A DNA stretch of 7,821 nt from an uncultured Oscillibacter sp. (GCA_910588005.1 CAJUQM010000075.1:1-7821); one strand, 5' to 3'. Shown: positions 1 through 6,061, numbered from the stretch's first letter. A program made the numbers and translations. The notes: generated by a model from the letters alone, not told the origin.

Positions 1-52
1 CGCATGCTTCACACGCATGAGGCCACTGGTTCGAGTCCAGTAGTCTCCACCA
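1..52 (+). tRNA. tRNA-Val (CAC), 3' part only
   Basis: The window opens inside a tRNA gene. An anticodon stem CATGC (3-7) pairs with GCATG (15-19) around the loop TTCACAC (8-14), giving anticodon CAC, which reads GUG (valine). A five-base variable loop follows, then the T stem ACTGG/CCAGT (25-29/37-41) around TTCGAGT, the 3' acceptor strand AGTCTCC (42-48), and an encoded ACCA end (49-52). The acceptor 5' half and D arm lie to the left of the window. It is probably the last gene of its transcript, because a terminator follows directly. Confidence 0.93.
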
Positions 53-53
53 A

Positions 54-106
54 GGGAAAGCCCTTCAGCCGCAATGGTTGCAGGGCTTTCCCTATATCTT
101 TTTAGC
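54..106 (+). terminator. Rho-independent terminator after tRNA-Val
   Basis: An 11-bp perfect stem GGGAAAGCCCT (54-64) pairs with AGGGCTTTCCC (82-92). The loop contains a further small GCAA/TTGC pairing (71-74/78-81). The tail is T-rich (TATATCTTTTTA). It starts one base after the tRNA CCA end, so it terminates the tRNA transcript. Confidence 0.9.
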
Positions 107-125
107 TCGCTTTTTTAGGTCCCAA

Positions 126-153
126 TTGATCTGATTTCGGGGTATTTTTTAAT
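126..153 (+). promoter_or_regulatory. Candidate promoter upstream of birA
   Basis: TTGATC (126-131) and TTTAAT (148-153) are 16 bases apart and resemble a sigma-A -35/-10 pair. This is the best pair I see between the tRNA terminator and birA, but it lies about 190 bases from the start codon and neither hexamer is perfect. No BirA-type operator (an inverted TTGTAAAC-like repeat) is visible nearby. I see nothing else definable in 107-343. Confidence 0.3.
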
Positions 154-343
154 GATCGGGGCATTGCCGGGGGCAGAGATTAAAATCAGCGGCGCGCAAT
201 GTACGGATAAGATCTGGCCAATTTCTCAGGTCAGGGGACGGGTTTGGATTTGCTGTTGATCTGGATGATGAACGGCCCTGCTCAATTTGAACGAGTTTAT
301 GAGACTTGTCCGGTTGAGCGGGGACATTCGGAGGAGGATGTCT

Positions 344-1348
344 ATGAGCCGGGAGACCGTGCTGGCCCTGCTGCGGAGTGGAGAAGGGGCGTTTTTGTCC
401 GGTGAAGAACTGAGCCGCCGTCTGGGTCTCAGCCGCGCCGCCGTTTGGAAGGCGGTGGAGGCCCTCCGGCGGGAGGGTTATGGTATCGAGGCCCGCACGG
501 GCCTGGGCTACCGCCTGGCCACGGTACCGGACGCCATGACGGAGGCGGAGATCCGGAGCTTTCTAGGCGAGACCGCAGTAGTGGGCAGGGAGCTGCGGTG
601 CTTTGCCGAGTTGGACTCCACCAATGTCTATGCCAAGAAAATAGCCCTTAGCGGTGCGGCGGACGGCACAGTGGTGACGGCAGATTTCCAGACCGCTGGA
701 CGGGGACGGATGGACCGGTCTTTTCAGTCCCCCCGGGGCAAAGGAGTGTACCTTACGGCTTTGCTGCGGCCAGGACTGACACCGGACCGGCTGCTGCCGG
801 TGACAGCTCTGGCGGGGGTGACGGTGTGCGACGCGGTGGAGGAGCTGTGCGGCGTCCGCCCCGGCCTAAAGTGGCCCAACGATCCGATACTGGGGGGCAA
901 AAAGCTCTGCGGCATCTTGACGGAACTCTCTGTGGAGGGAGAGACGGGCCGGGTACAGTATTTGGTGCTGGGGATTGGCGTGAATGTACTCCACAGGGCG
1001 GAGGACTTCTCCCCAGAGGTGGCGGAGATGGCCACGTCGCTGTTTATGGCGCTGGGGCGCCCGGTGTCCCGTCCTGCTCTGGCGGCGGCGGTGATTCGGG
1101 CGCTGGACCGGCTGTATGCTGATTTGACGGCGGGGCGGCTGGCGCGGTATTTGGATGATTACCGGCGGAACTGCGTCAATTTGGGTAAGACTGTTCAGCT
1201 GGTCTCGCCGGACGGGACCCGGGAGACCGCTGAAGTTCTGGACGTAGACAGGGACTTTAGCTTGGTGGTGCGGACGGAGACGGGAGAGGAGAAAACCGTT
1301 CGCTCCGGTGAGGTGTCCGTCCGGGGCATGTACGGATACGTGGAATGA
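344..1348 (+). CDS. birA: BirA, bifunctional biotin--[acetyl-CoA-carboxylase] ligase and biotin repressor
   Basis: This enzyme activates biotin with ATP to biotinyl-5'-AMP and transfers it to the lysine of biotin carrier domains in the cytoplasm; family members with an N-terminal DNA-binding domain also repress biotin genes. Taking ATG 344 as start gives 334 residues. Residues 18-59 form a winged helix-turn-helix. The ligase signatures follow: GRGRMDR at 119-125, KWPND at 176-180, KKLCGIL at 186-192 and GIGVN at 210-214. A C-terminal SH3-like domain covers about 280-334. I chose ATG 344 because GAGGAGG (331-337) lies 6 bases before it; ATG 338 is too close to that site, and the in-frame TTG at 287 adds an unrelated-looking extension. 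It is the first gene of an operon with two chromate transporter genes. The DNA-binding domain suggests it is the bifunctional type. Confidence 0.95.
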   Translation: MSRETVLALLRSGEGAFLSGEELSRRLGLSRAAVWKAVEALRREGYGIEARTGLGYRLATVPDAMTEAEIRSFLGETAVVGRELRCFAELDSTNVYAKKIALSGAADGTVVTADFQTAGRGRMDRSFQSPRGKGVYLTALLRPGLTPDRLLPVTALAGVTVCDAVEELCGVRPGLKWPNDPILGGKKLCGILTELSVEGETGRVQYLVLGIGVNVLHRAEDFSPEVAEMATSLFMALGRPVSRPALAAAVIRALDRLYADLTAGRLARYLDDYRRNCVNLGKTVQLVSPDGTRETAEVLDVDRDFSLVVRTETGEEKTVRSGEVSVRGMYGYVE

Positions 1349-1360
1349 GGAGGCGAGATT

Positions 1361-1903
1361 TTGAAACTGCTTTGGGAATTGTTTTGGACCTTTGCCAAAA
1401 TGGGGGCCATCACTTTTGGCGGGGGTATGGCCATGCTGCCCATCCTCCAGCGGGAGGTAGTGGAGAACAAGCACTGGGCCACCGAGGAGGAGCTGACGGA
1501 TTACTATGCCATCGGCCAATGTACCCCTGGGATCATCGCGGTGAATACCGCCACGTTTATCGGCCAGAAGTGCGGCGGCGTGGCGGGGGGGATCCTGGCC
1601 ACCCTGGGAGTGGTGTTTCCCTCTTTAGTGATCATCTCCGTCTTGGCTGGTCTGATTACCAATTTCGCACATTTGAACTGGGTAAAAAACGCCTTCGCCG
1701 GTATACAGGTGTGCGTATGCGTGCTGATTTTCAACGCTGTACTGAAACTGTTGAAAAAGTCTGTGGTGGATAAGCGCACCGCGGCGATTTTTCTGCTGGT
1801 GCTGGCAGGAGGATTGTTTTTGAATCTGTCTCCGGTGTGGTTTGTCATCGCTGCGGCTCTGGTGGGTGTCCTCCTGAAGAACCTGGAGGTGAGAAGAGCA
1901 TGA
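1361..1903 (+). CDS. chrA: Chromate (CHR family) transporter, first half-size subunit
   Basis: This 180-residue membrane protein has a single CHR domain. Full-length ChrA has two such domains in one chain of about 400 residues; the short form works as a pair of separate proteins, as with the two-gene chromate pair of Bacillus subtilis. Visible family marks are the FGGG segment at residues 19-22 followed by MAMLPILQ, and the CTPG segment at 54-57 leading into a conserved NTATF stretch. Several hydrophobic segments follow (about 74-102, 112-130 and 141-174). The start is TTG 1361, with AGGAGG (1348-1353) overlapping the birA stop region and 7 bases of spacing. The gap to birA is 12 bases, so the two are co-transcribed. 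The substrate could be chromate or another oxyanion; the sequence does not settle this. Confidence 0.88.
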   Translation: MKLLWELFWTFAKMGAITFGGGMAMLPILQREVVENKHWATEEELTDYYAIGQCTPGIIAVNTATFIGQKCGGVAGGILATLGVVFPSLVIISVLAGLITNFAHLNWVKNAFAGIQVCVCVLIFNAVLKLLKKSVVDKRTAAIFLLVLAGGLFLNLSPVWFVIAAALVGVLLKNLEVRRA

Positions 1904-2523
1904 CCGGTGTTTATCTGCGGCTGTATTGGGAGTTTTTCAAAACGGGTCTCTTTGCCGTGGGAGGCGGTATGGCTACGCTGCCCTTCCTCCAGAACATCGG
2001 GGAGACCACCGGCTGGTATACCTATGGCGACTTAATGAATATGCTGGCGGTGTCGGAGTCCACCCCCGGTCCAATCGGCATCAATATGGCGACATATGTG
2101 GGTTTCACCGTAGGTGGTATTCCCGGGGCCGTCATTGCTACGTTAGGCGAAGTGACGCCCTCCATTATCGTGATCCTGATTGTGGCCGCGATCCTCCGCA
2201 GCTTCCGGGACAATGTATACGTGGACCGGGCGTTTTATGGCCTGAGGCCCGCCTCCACCGGTCTGATCGGCGCGGCCTGCGCGGCGGTGGTGCTGGAGGT
2301 GCTGACAAACGTGGAGACCGCCGGTGGAGAGGGGAGCCTGGTGAAGACCTTCCGCCTGGGTGAGGGCGGCCTGACGGCCCTTCTGAACTGGCGGGGGCTG
2401 CTGCTGGCGGCGCTGATATTGGTGCTCACCAATTGGGTGAAGCCCACAAAGAAGTTGCATCCCATTGTGTTTATCGCTCTGTCTGCCGCGGCGGGTGTGA
2501 TGTTTGGCTTCGCGGGTGTATAG
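1900..2523 (+). CDS. chrA: Chromate (CHR family) transporter, second half-size subunit
   Basis: This is a 207-residue membrane protein homologous to the preceding gene product. It repeats the family pattern: VGGGMATLPFLQ at residues 20-31, STPGP at 54-58 followed by INMATYVGF, and IPGAVIATLGEVTPS near 74-88. Hydrophobic segments lie around 74-99, 118-135, 166-179 and 187-206. A hydrophilic insert (about 137-158) separates the middle helices and is absent from the partner. ATG 1900 is the start: its ATGA overlaps the previous stop, and GGAGGT (1885-1890) lies 9 bases upstream. The in-frame ATG at 1837 lies inside the upstream gene and lacks such a site. The overlap predicts translational coupling and equal amounts of two subunits that together form one transporter in the cytoplasmic membrane. 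Confidence 0.88.
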   Translation: MTGVYLRLYWEFFKTGLFAVGGGMATLPFLQNIGETTGWYTYGDLMNMLAVSESTPGPIGINMATYVGFTVGGIPGAVIATLGEVTPSIIVILIVAAILRSFRDNVYVDRAFYGLRPASTGLIGAACAAVVLEVLTNVETAGGEGSLVKTFRLGEGGLTALLNWRGLLLAALILVLTNWVKPTKKLHPIVFIALSAAAGVMFGFAGV

Positions 2524-2537
2524 TATAGAGGAAGCAG

Positions 2538-2573
2538 GCCGGAGGCCGCCGCACTGCGGCGGCCCGGCGTTTA
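2538..2573 (+). terminator. GC-rich terminator of the birA-CHR operon
   Basis: A 9-bp perfect stem GGCCGCCGC (2544-2552) pairs with GCGGCGGCC (2556-2564) around ACT. It is extended by GCCG/CGGC (2538-2541/2565-2568) across a two-base bulge. A short TTTACTTATAT tail follows. It lies 15 bases after the stop of the second transporter gene. Confidence 0.75.
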
Positions 2574-2608
2574 CTTATATCGGAGAAGGAACGAAGCGGT
2601 TACTCAAA

Positions 2609-2648
2609 AGACCCCCGCGGGACGCTGCCGGACGTCCCGCGGGGGTCT
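2609..2648. terminator. Bidirectional hairpin between convergent operons
   Basis: AGACCCCCGCGGGACG (2609-2624) pairs perfectly with its complement at 2633-2648: 16 bp around an 8-base loop. It sits between the plus-strand CHR operon and the minus-strand CDF gene, which end toward each other. On the minus strand the stem is followed by CTTTTGAG, a short T tract. On the plus strand the tail is weak. It most likely ends the CDF transcript and backs up the operon terminator on the other side. Confidence 0.7.
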
Positions 2649-2701
2649 CTTGGGTAATCGTTCAATAATGAACATGAACTGTGATGAGGGAACAGACGCC
2701 G

Positions 2702-3865
2702 TCAAGTATACGACCGCTCTACATGGACCACGGCGTAGTATGTCCCGTCCAAGGCCTGGACGGCGGCGTGGATTTTCTTCTCTACCATCTGGTCGCTGAG
2801 GCGGAAGTCATAGGGAACTACCGCGTCGAAAATGACGTTGGTATGGGTGGGGCCGGAGATCATGCGGAAATCGTGGATGGTGATCTCATCGTCGATGCAG
2901 CGGACTAAGTCCGCGACCCGGCGGCGGGTATCCTCTGTAATGGCGTTGTCGGTATCTACCGGGTCCATGTGGATAACGGCTTCACAGCCCAGCTGCTGCC
3001 GCAGTTCTTTTTCCACATTGTCAATCTCGTCGTGGAGCGCCAGCACATCCTGATTGGCGGGAACCTCGGCGTGAAGGGAGATCATTGTGCGGCCGGGACC
3101 GTAGTCGTGGACGATCAGATCGTGGATGCCGATGATCTGGGAATGAGCCATCACCAGATCCCGAATTCGAGAGACAAATTCGTGGGTGGGAGGGACGCCC
3201 AGCAGGGGGTCAATGGTCTCCTTAGCGGTTTTTACACCGGACCAGAAGATGAACGCCGCCACCAAAAGGCCGCACCAGCCGTCGATCATCCGTCCGGTGA
3301 AATGGCCGATCAGCGTAGCAGCCAGAACCGCAGAGGTGGCGGCGCTGTCACAGAGGGAGTCTGTGGCGGTGGCCCGCATGGCGGCGGAATCCAGCTTCCG
3401 GCCCAGCCGCCAGTTGTAAAAGGCCATGTAGAGCTTTACCGCGATGGATGTGCACAGGATGGCGATGACCAGGGGAGCGGCCGTTACCGGAGCGGGATGA
3501 AAGACCTTGGAGAGGGAGGACTGCAGCAGTTCCCAGCCCATCAGTAGGATCAGCACCGCAACGCCAAGACCGGAGAGATACTCGATCCGCCCGTGGCCGA
3601 AGGGGTGGTGGGCGTCCGCCTTTTGACCCGCCAGGTGAAAGCCCAGCAGGGTGATGACAGAAGAGCCGGCGTCAGAGAGGTTGTTGAAGGCGTCGGCAGT
3701 GATGGCCACGGAACCGGCCAGCGTACCAGCCAGAAGCTTGCCCAGAAACAGCAGAATGTTTAGAAAGATGCCCACTGCGCCGCAGAGAATGCCGTAGGCC
3801 TTGCGGAGTCCGGCGGGATCCTGGCTGTGGGAGTGGGCAAACAGCCGGGAGAGCAGGGTAATCAT
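2702..3865 (-). CDS. Cation diffusion facilitator (CDF) family divalent metal exporter
   Basis: CDF proteins are dimeric membrane antiporters that export Zn, Fe, Mn, Co or similar ions in exchange for protons. This one has 387 residues. Six hydrophobic segments are visible (about 28-47, 52-76, 97-117, 129-150, 165-187 and 193-212), and a long cytoplasmic C-terminal part contains the typical VHDYGPG stretch near 252-258. The transport site pattern is N61xxxD65 in helix 2 and D169xxxD173 in helix 5. HHPFGHGRIEYLSG (86-99) is the conserved loop after helix 2. Zinc-type CDFs usually have His at the first helix-5 position, so Mn or Fe is a reasonable guess, but only a guess. ATG 3865 is preceded by AAAGGA (3880-3875) at 9 bases. 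It starts 4 bases after the stop of the upstream zinc-ribbon gene, so the two form an operon. Confidence 0.92.
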   Translation of the reverse strand: MITLLSRLFAHSHSQDPAGLRKAYGILCGAVGIFLNILLFLGKLLAGTLAGSVAITADAFNNLSDAGSSVITLLGFHLAGQKADAHHPFGHGRIEYLSGLGVAVLILLMGWELLQSSLSKVFHPAPVTAAPLVIAILCTSIAVKLYMAFYNWRLGRKLDSAAMRATATDSLCDSAATSAVLAATLIGHFTGRMIDGWCGLLVAAFIFWSGVKTAKETIDPLLGVPPTHEFVSRIRDLVMAHSQIIGIHDLIVHDYGPGRTMISLHAEVPANQDVLALHDEIDNVEKELRQQLGCEAVIHMDPVDTDNAITEDTRRRVADLVRCIDDEITIHDFRMISGPTHTNVIFDAVVPYDFRLSDQMVEKKIHAAVQALDGTYYAVVHVERSYT

Positions 3866-3869
3866 GGAA

Positions 3870-4505
3870 TCAGGTCCTTTCCGAAGAGGATTGGCGGAGC
3901 GTCCCGGGAATGACCAGCTTCATGTGGCAGCACAGGTCATCCAGATCCCGGTCTGTAGCGGCGGGAATCCGCAGTTTGGCGCCGCAGTGCCGGCAGACGA
4001 GGTCCACAGCGGAGCGGCGGATCTCCATGCCGTATTGCGTAGCGCCGCAGCCGCAGGTAATTCCGTTTTTCCGGGCGGCAATCTCCTTCAGCTCGGAGAG
4101 TACTTCATACATGATGACACTGTCTAAAAAGGCATCCCCGCCGCCGTCCGGTTCCTGCTGCTTTTCCTTTTCCGCCAGGATCTCCAGCTCCCGAAGATTT
4201 TTCTCCACCGTGCCCTCTGGGCCAATAAAGCAGCAAAACTGCTTCGTTTTGGCACAGCCCAGAGCCGTGGCGCCAGTCAAAACCCGCTCCGGTGTGCAGA
4301 CTGCCGTGTGGATCTGCCCGCAGAGGCCGCAGGGGACATAGAGCCGGTAGCTCTCCCCGTCGAAGTCCACCCGCAGGGAGGACTCTCCGCAGCTGCATTC
4401 GATCTCCGCGTTGGAGGCCTCCAGCGCAAACACAGACCGGGCGGCGGTCACCGCCTTGCCGCATTGGGGACAGAGATAGCCGAAGGTGCGCATCTCCTCG
4501 TTCAC
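3870..4505 (-). CDS. Cysteine-rich zinc-ribbon protein of unknown function
   Basis: I do not recognise a named family. The 211-residue soluble protein has many paired cysteines in a roughly symmetric layout: CxxC at 12/15 with CxC at 37/39; CxxC at 59/62 with C70 and C84; a CC pair at 91-92; CxC at 151/153 with CxxC at 171/174; and CC at 192-193. The first and third groups look like zinc ribbons, the third in reversed order. A charged helical segment (about 100-145) with an acidic/glycine linker (118-123) separates the halves. There is no signal peptide or membrane segment. Start: GTG 4505, with GAGGG 6 bases upstream; ATG at codon 5 lies directly against a GAGGAG and is less likely. The gene precedes the CDF exporter by 4 bases, suggesting a metal-related role such as sensing, storage or delivery. 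That is inference from position and cysteine content. Confidence 0.8.
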   Translation of the reverse strand: MNEEMRTFGYLCPQCGKAVTAARSVFALEASNAEIECSCGESSLRVDFDGESYRLYVPCGLCGQIHTAVCTPERVLTGATALGCAKTKQFCCFIGPEGTVEKNLRELEILAEKEKQQEPDGGGDAFLDSVIMYEVLSELKEIAARKNGITCGCGATQYGMEIRRSAVDLVCRHCGAKLRIPAATDRDLDDLCCHMKLVIPGTLRQSSSERT

Positions 4506-4544
4506 GGTAATCCCTCGTTTCCAAAAAAATTGAAAATCTGAAAG

Positions 4545-4576
4545 GATAGCACAAAAGCCTTCGCTTTTGTGCTATC
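4545..4576 (-). promoter_or_regulatory. Perfect hairpin in the leader of the zinc-ribbon/CDF operon
   Basis: GATAGCACAAAAGC (4545-4558) and GCTTTTGTGCTATC (4563-4576) form a 14-bp perfect stem with a 4-base loop. Read on the minus strand it lies about 40 bases upstream of the GTG start, and is followed by CTTTC and then ATTTTCAATTTTTTT, an interrupted T tract. It may be an attenuator or a leader-stability element, or a distant terminator for the upstream kinase gene. The T tract is not immediately adjacent, so terminator strength is uncertain. Confidence 0.55.
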
Positions 4577-4606
4577 TTCTACGAAATGTTTGAAGTGCTC
4601 TATGCA

Positions 4607-4648
4607 GGGAGAAAAACGGCTGAGGCAAAGGCGGCCGTCTGTTTTCCC
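4607..4648 (-). promoter_or_regulatory. Imperfect 5'-terminal hairpin of the same leader
   Basis: GGGA (4607-4610) and ACGGC (4616-4620) pair with TCCC (4645-4648) and GCCGT (4634-4638), with an A/T-rich internal part and a 13-base loop. On the minus strand this sits just downstream of the proposed -10 box, so it would form at or near the very 5' end of the transcript. Its function is unknown. Confidence 0.35.
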
Positions 4649-4651
4649 GTT

Positions 4652-4680
4652 AGTATAGCATAGAGGCAGAGAGTTGTACA
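4652..4680 (-). promoter_or_regulatory. Promoter of the zinc-ribbon/CDF operon
   Basis: Read on the minus strand, TGTACA (4680-4675) and TATACT (4657-4652) are separated by 17 bases. The -10 matches the consensus at five of six positions and the -35 at four. Transcription would start near 4645, giving a leader of about 140 bases before the GTG start. The rest of the intergenic gap (4681-4737) shows only short G/C-rich dyads. Confidence 0.55.
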
Positions 4681-4737
4681 GTATTTTCCGGCGGATTTAG
4701 GAGAGAGGCTGGGACCAGAACCAGGACTCCTGCACAG

Positions 4738-5598
4738 TTATACCAATCCGTCCAGAGGAGAGGACACCGGTTTTGCCAGCAGTCCCAGCAGAGGTTCAAA
4801 ATCCACGCCCTCCCGCATGGGCAGATTGATGGCCGCCGTCCGCTCCGCGCAGGCCCGGACGAACTCCACAGCCGCCCGGGCGGCCTCCGTCAGAGATTTT
4901 CCCTGTACCAGCGCCCCGGTGAGAACGCTGGAGAACACGTCTCCTGTGCCGTGGAACTCCCGGTCCACCCGCCGGGTTTGAATGGCCTCCGTCCGTCCGG
5001 TGGAAGCGTCAAAGCACATGGCTCCGGTACTGCCTTTTTCCACAGAGGCGCCGGTAAGAACCACAGAGCGCCGGCCTTCCAGACTCAGCTGTTCTGCAAT
5101 CGCACAGCAGCCGGCCTCCCCAGTGGGAAGCTTTTCGTAGGGGATGCCCAGCAGCAAGGCGGCCTCCGTCAGATTGGGCGTAATAACATCTGCCTGCTCT
5201 GCCAGATGCGTCATTCCGGCGCACATCTCCGGCGTATAGGTGCGGTAGACTGCGCCGCCGTCTCCCATCACCGGGTCCACTACCACCACACCGTCCCCCC
5301 GGAAGTCCCGGATGATGTCCGCCACAATGGTGATCTGCCGGGCACTGCCCAGAAAGCCGCTGTATACGGCGGAAAAATGCAGCCCCAGAGATTTCCAGTG
5401 ACGGGCGGCCTTTGGCATCTCATCGGTCATGTCCAAAAAGGTGAATCCCTCGAAGCCGCCGGTGTGTGTGGAGAGAAAGGCGGTGGGCAGGGGACAGCAT
5501 TGGACCCCCATGGCAGAGAGAATGGGAATGGCCACCGTTAAAGAGCAGCGGCCAAAACCGGACATATCATGAATTGCGGCGACGCAGGGAGTTGTCAT
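4738..5598 (-). CDS. pdxK: Pyridoxal/pyridoxamine kinase (PdxK/PdxY family)
   Basis: The enzyme phosphorylates pyridoxal, pyridoxamine or pyridoxine with ATP in the cytoplasmic vitamin B6 salvage pathway. The 286-residue product has the family's usual length and ribokinase-type fold marks: HDMSGFGRCSL at residues 10-20 (substrate end), STHTGGFEG at 43-51, SGFLGS at 80-85, DPVMGDGG at 108-115 (ATP/Mg region), TPNLTEA at 140-146 and the anion-hole HGTGD at 216-220, with Asp220 as the expected catalytic base. ATG 5598 follows GAGGA (5610-5606) at 7 bases. It appears to be a single-gene unit: about 230 bases separate it from the next minus-strand gene. PdxK and PdxY substrate preference cannot be told from sequence by eye, so the symbol is provisional. 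Thiamine-type HMP kinases share the fold but have a different N-terminal motif. Confidence 0.9.
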   Translation of the reverse strand: MTTPCVAAIHDMSGFGRCSLTVAIPILSAMGVQCCPLPTAFLSTHTGGFEGFTFLDMTDEMPKAARHWKSLGLHFSAVYSGFLGSARQITIVADIIRDFRGDGVVVVDPVMGDGGAVYRTYTPEMCAGMTHLAEQADVITPNLTEAALLLGIPYEKLPTGEAGCCAIAEQLSLEGRRSVVLTGASVEKGSTGAMCFDASTGRTEAIQTRRVDREFHGTGDVFSSVLTGALVQGKSLTEAARAAVEFVRACAERTAAINLPMREGVDFEPLLGLLAKPVSSPLDGLV

Positions 5599-5637
5599 GA
5601 GGAGTTCCTCTTTTCTATGTATTCATGGTCTGCTGAG

Positions 5638-5656
5638 AAAGCCGGCTGGCGGCTTT
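5638..5656 (-). promoter_or_regulatory. Small hairpin in the pdxK leader
   Basis: AAAGCCG (5638-5644) and CGGCTTT (5650-5656) form a 7-bp perfect stem with a 5-base loop, about 40 bases upstream of the kinase ATG on the minus strand. No T tract follows, so it is not a convincing terminator. No clear minus-strand promoter for pdxK was found between here and 5730. Confidence 0.25.
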
Positions 5657-5694
5657 GTTCCCTTTAAAAAAGACGGGGATTTGTAATTTCCCTG

Positions 5695-5724
5695 TTGTCT
5701 TAAAGCGGGGGAGTGTGTTATAAT
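5695..5724 (+). promoter_or_regulatory. Strong extended -10 promoter reading rightward
   Basis: A perfect TATAAT (5719-5724) is preceded by TG at 5716-5717, the extended -10 arrangement, and has TTGTCT (5695-5700) 18 bases upstream. Transcription would begin near 5731. No credible protein gene follows for about 360 bases, so it should drive either a non-coding RNA or the leader of the downstream tRNA-Leu gene. Confidence 0.65.
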
Positions 5725-5727
5725 AAC

Positions 5728-5851
5728 GTCCGGAACAGCTGAGACGCCGGTTGCCGCCGTTTGGCAGCGCTATTGGGGGAACGCCGAAAATTCAGCGGGC
5801 GCCGGCATAGAAAAGCTCTTATGGCCTTTGTGCCGGGAGGATTAGCTGGAC
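5728..5851 (+). ncRNA. Candidate structured RNA downstream of the 5695-5724 promoter
   Basis: The region begins about where the promoter would start transcription and can be drawn as a closed branched fold. GTCC (5728-5731) and AGCT (5737-5740) pair with AGCT (5844-5847) and GGAC (5848-5851), enclosing three hairpins: TGCC/GGCA (5752-5755/5763-5766), CGCT/AGCG (5768-5771/5794-5797) and CCGGCA/TGCCGG (5802-5807/5831-5836). I could not match it to 6S RNA, SRP RNA, RNase P RNA, tmRNA or a known riboswitch. GC-rich DNA forms such pairings by chance, no terminator follows closely, and both ends are guesses. The following bases 5852-5938 hold only short dyads. Confidence 0.3.
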
Positions 5852-5938
5852 AGCGGACGCCGTGAAATAAAGTAAGTATATCACAGAGTACGGTTTTGCG
5901 CAATACCGGAGGAAGGCCTCTGCCGGATGCAAGGAGGC

Positions 5939-5969
5939 TTGACGCAAGTAATTGACAGGATGATAAAAT
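5939..5969 (+). promoter_or_regulatory. Promoter of the interrupted tRNA-Leu gene
   Basis: TTGACG (5939-5944) and TAAAAT (5964-5969) are 19 bases apart. TG at 5961-5962 gives an extended -10. A perfect TTGACA also occurs at 5952-5957, but its matching -10 position (5975-5980) is poor. Transcription would start about 20-25 bases before the tRNA. Between them a small hairpin (GGCGG/CCGCC, 5970-5974/5988-5992) lies in the leader. Confidence 0.5.
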
Positions 5970-5999
5970 GGCGGTGGGATTTCCCGGCCGCCCATATAA

Positions 6000-6038
6000 G
6001 CGGGCATGATGGAATTGGTAGACATGCGAGATTTAGGT
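6000..6038 (+). pseudogene. tRNA-Leu (UAG), 5' half only, interrupted at the anticodon loop
   Basis: The acceptor 5' strand GCGGGCA (6000-6006), D arm, anticodon 5' stem CGAGA (6027-6031) and full loop TTTAGGT (6032-6038, anticodon TAG) are present and well formed. The next bases should be TCTCG to close the stem but are GATGT. No variable arm, T arm or matching acceptor strand (TGCCCGC) follows anywhere in the window. Over these 39 bases it matches the intact tRNA-Leu at 6374 with seven differences, so it is a related but distinct gene. The clean break in the loop is what site-specific integration at the anticodon loop would leave. Confidence 0.8.
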
Positions 6039-6050
6039 GATGTCACCTCA
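6030..6050. other. Putative left attachment junction of an integrated element
   Basis: The tRNA loop sequence GATTTAGGT (6030-6038) ends the homology to tRNA-Leu; the same nine bases recur at 6404-6412 inside the intact tRNA-Leu. Just past the break, GGTG (6036-6039) and CACC (6044-6047) form a small dyad. Anticodon-loop crossovers are a known integration mode of tyrosine recombinases in tRNA genes. The exact crossover bases cannot be fixed without the other junction. Confidence 0.5.
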
Positions 6051-6061
6051 GTGAAGATTTT

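Noticed and set aside
287..343. Upstream TTG start extending BirA by 19 residues
   Set aside because: No ribosome binding site at TTG 287, whereas GAGGAGG is ideally placed for ATG 344, where BirA homology begins.
866..1519. A 217-residue minus-strand frame opposite birA and the first CHR gene
   Set aside because: Shadow of GC-rich coding sequence; Pro/His/Arg-rich product and no start signals.
2969..3547. A 192-residue plus-strand frame opposite the CDF gene
   Set aside because: Shadow frame; the CDF on the other strand is unmistakable.
5731..5960. 6S RNA, RNase P RNA, SRP RNA, tmRNA or T-box leader
   Set aside because: None of the conserved core segments I know for these families can be found. 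Only generic folding potential remains.
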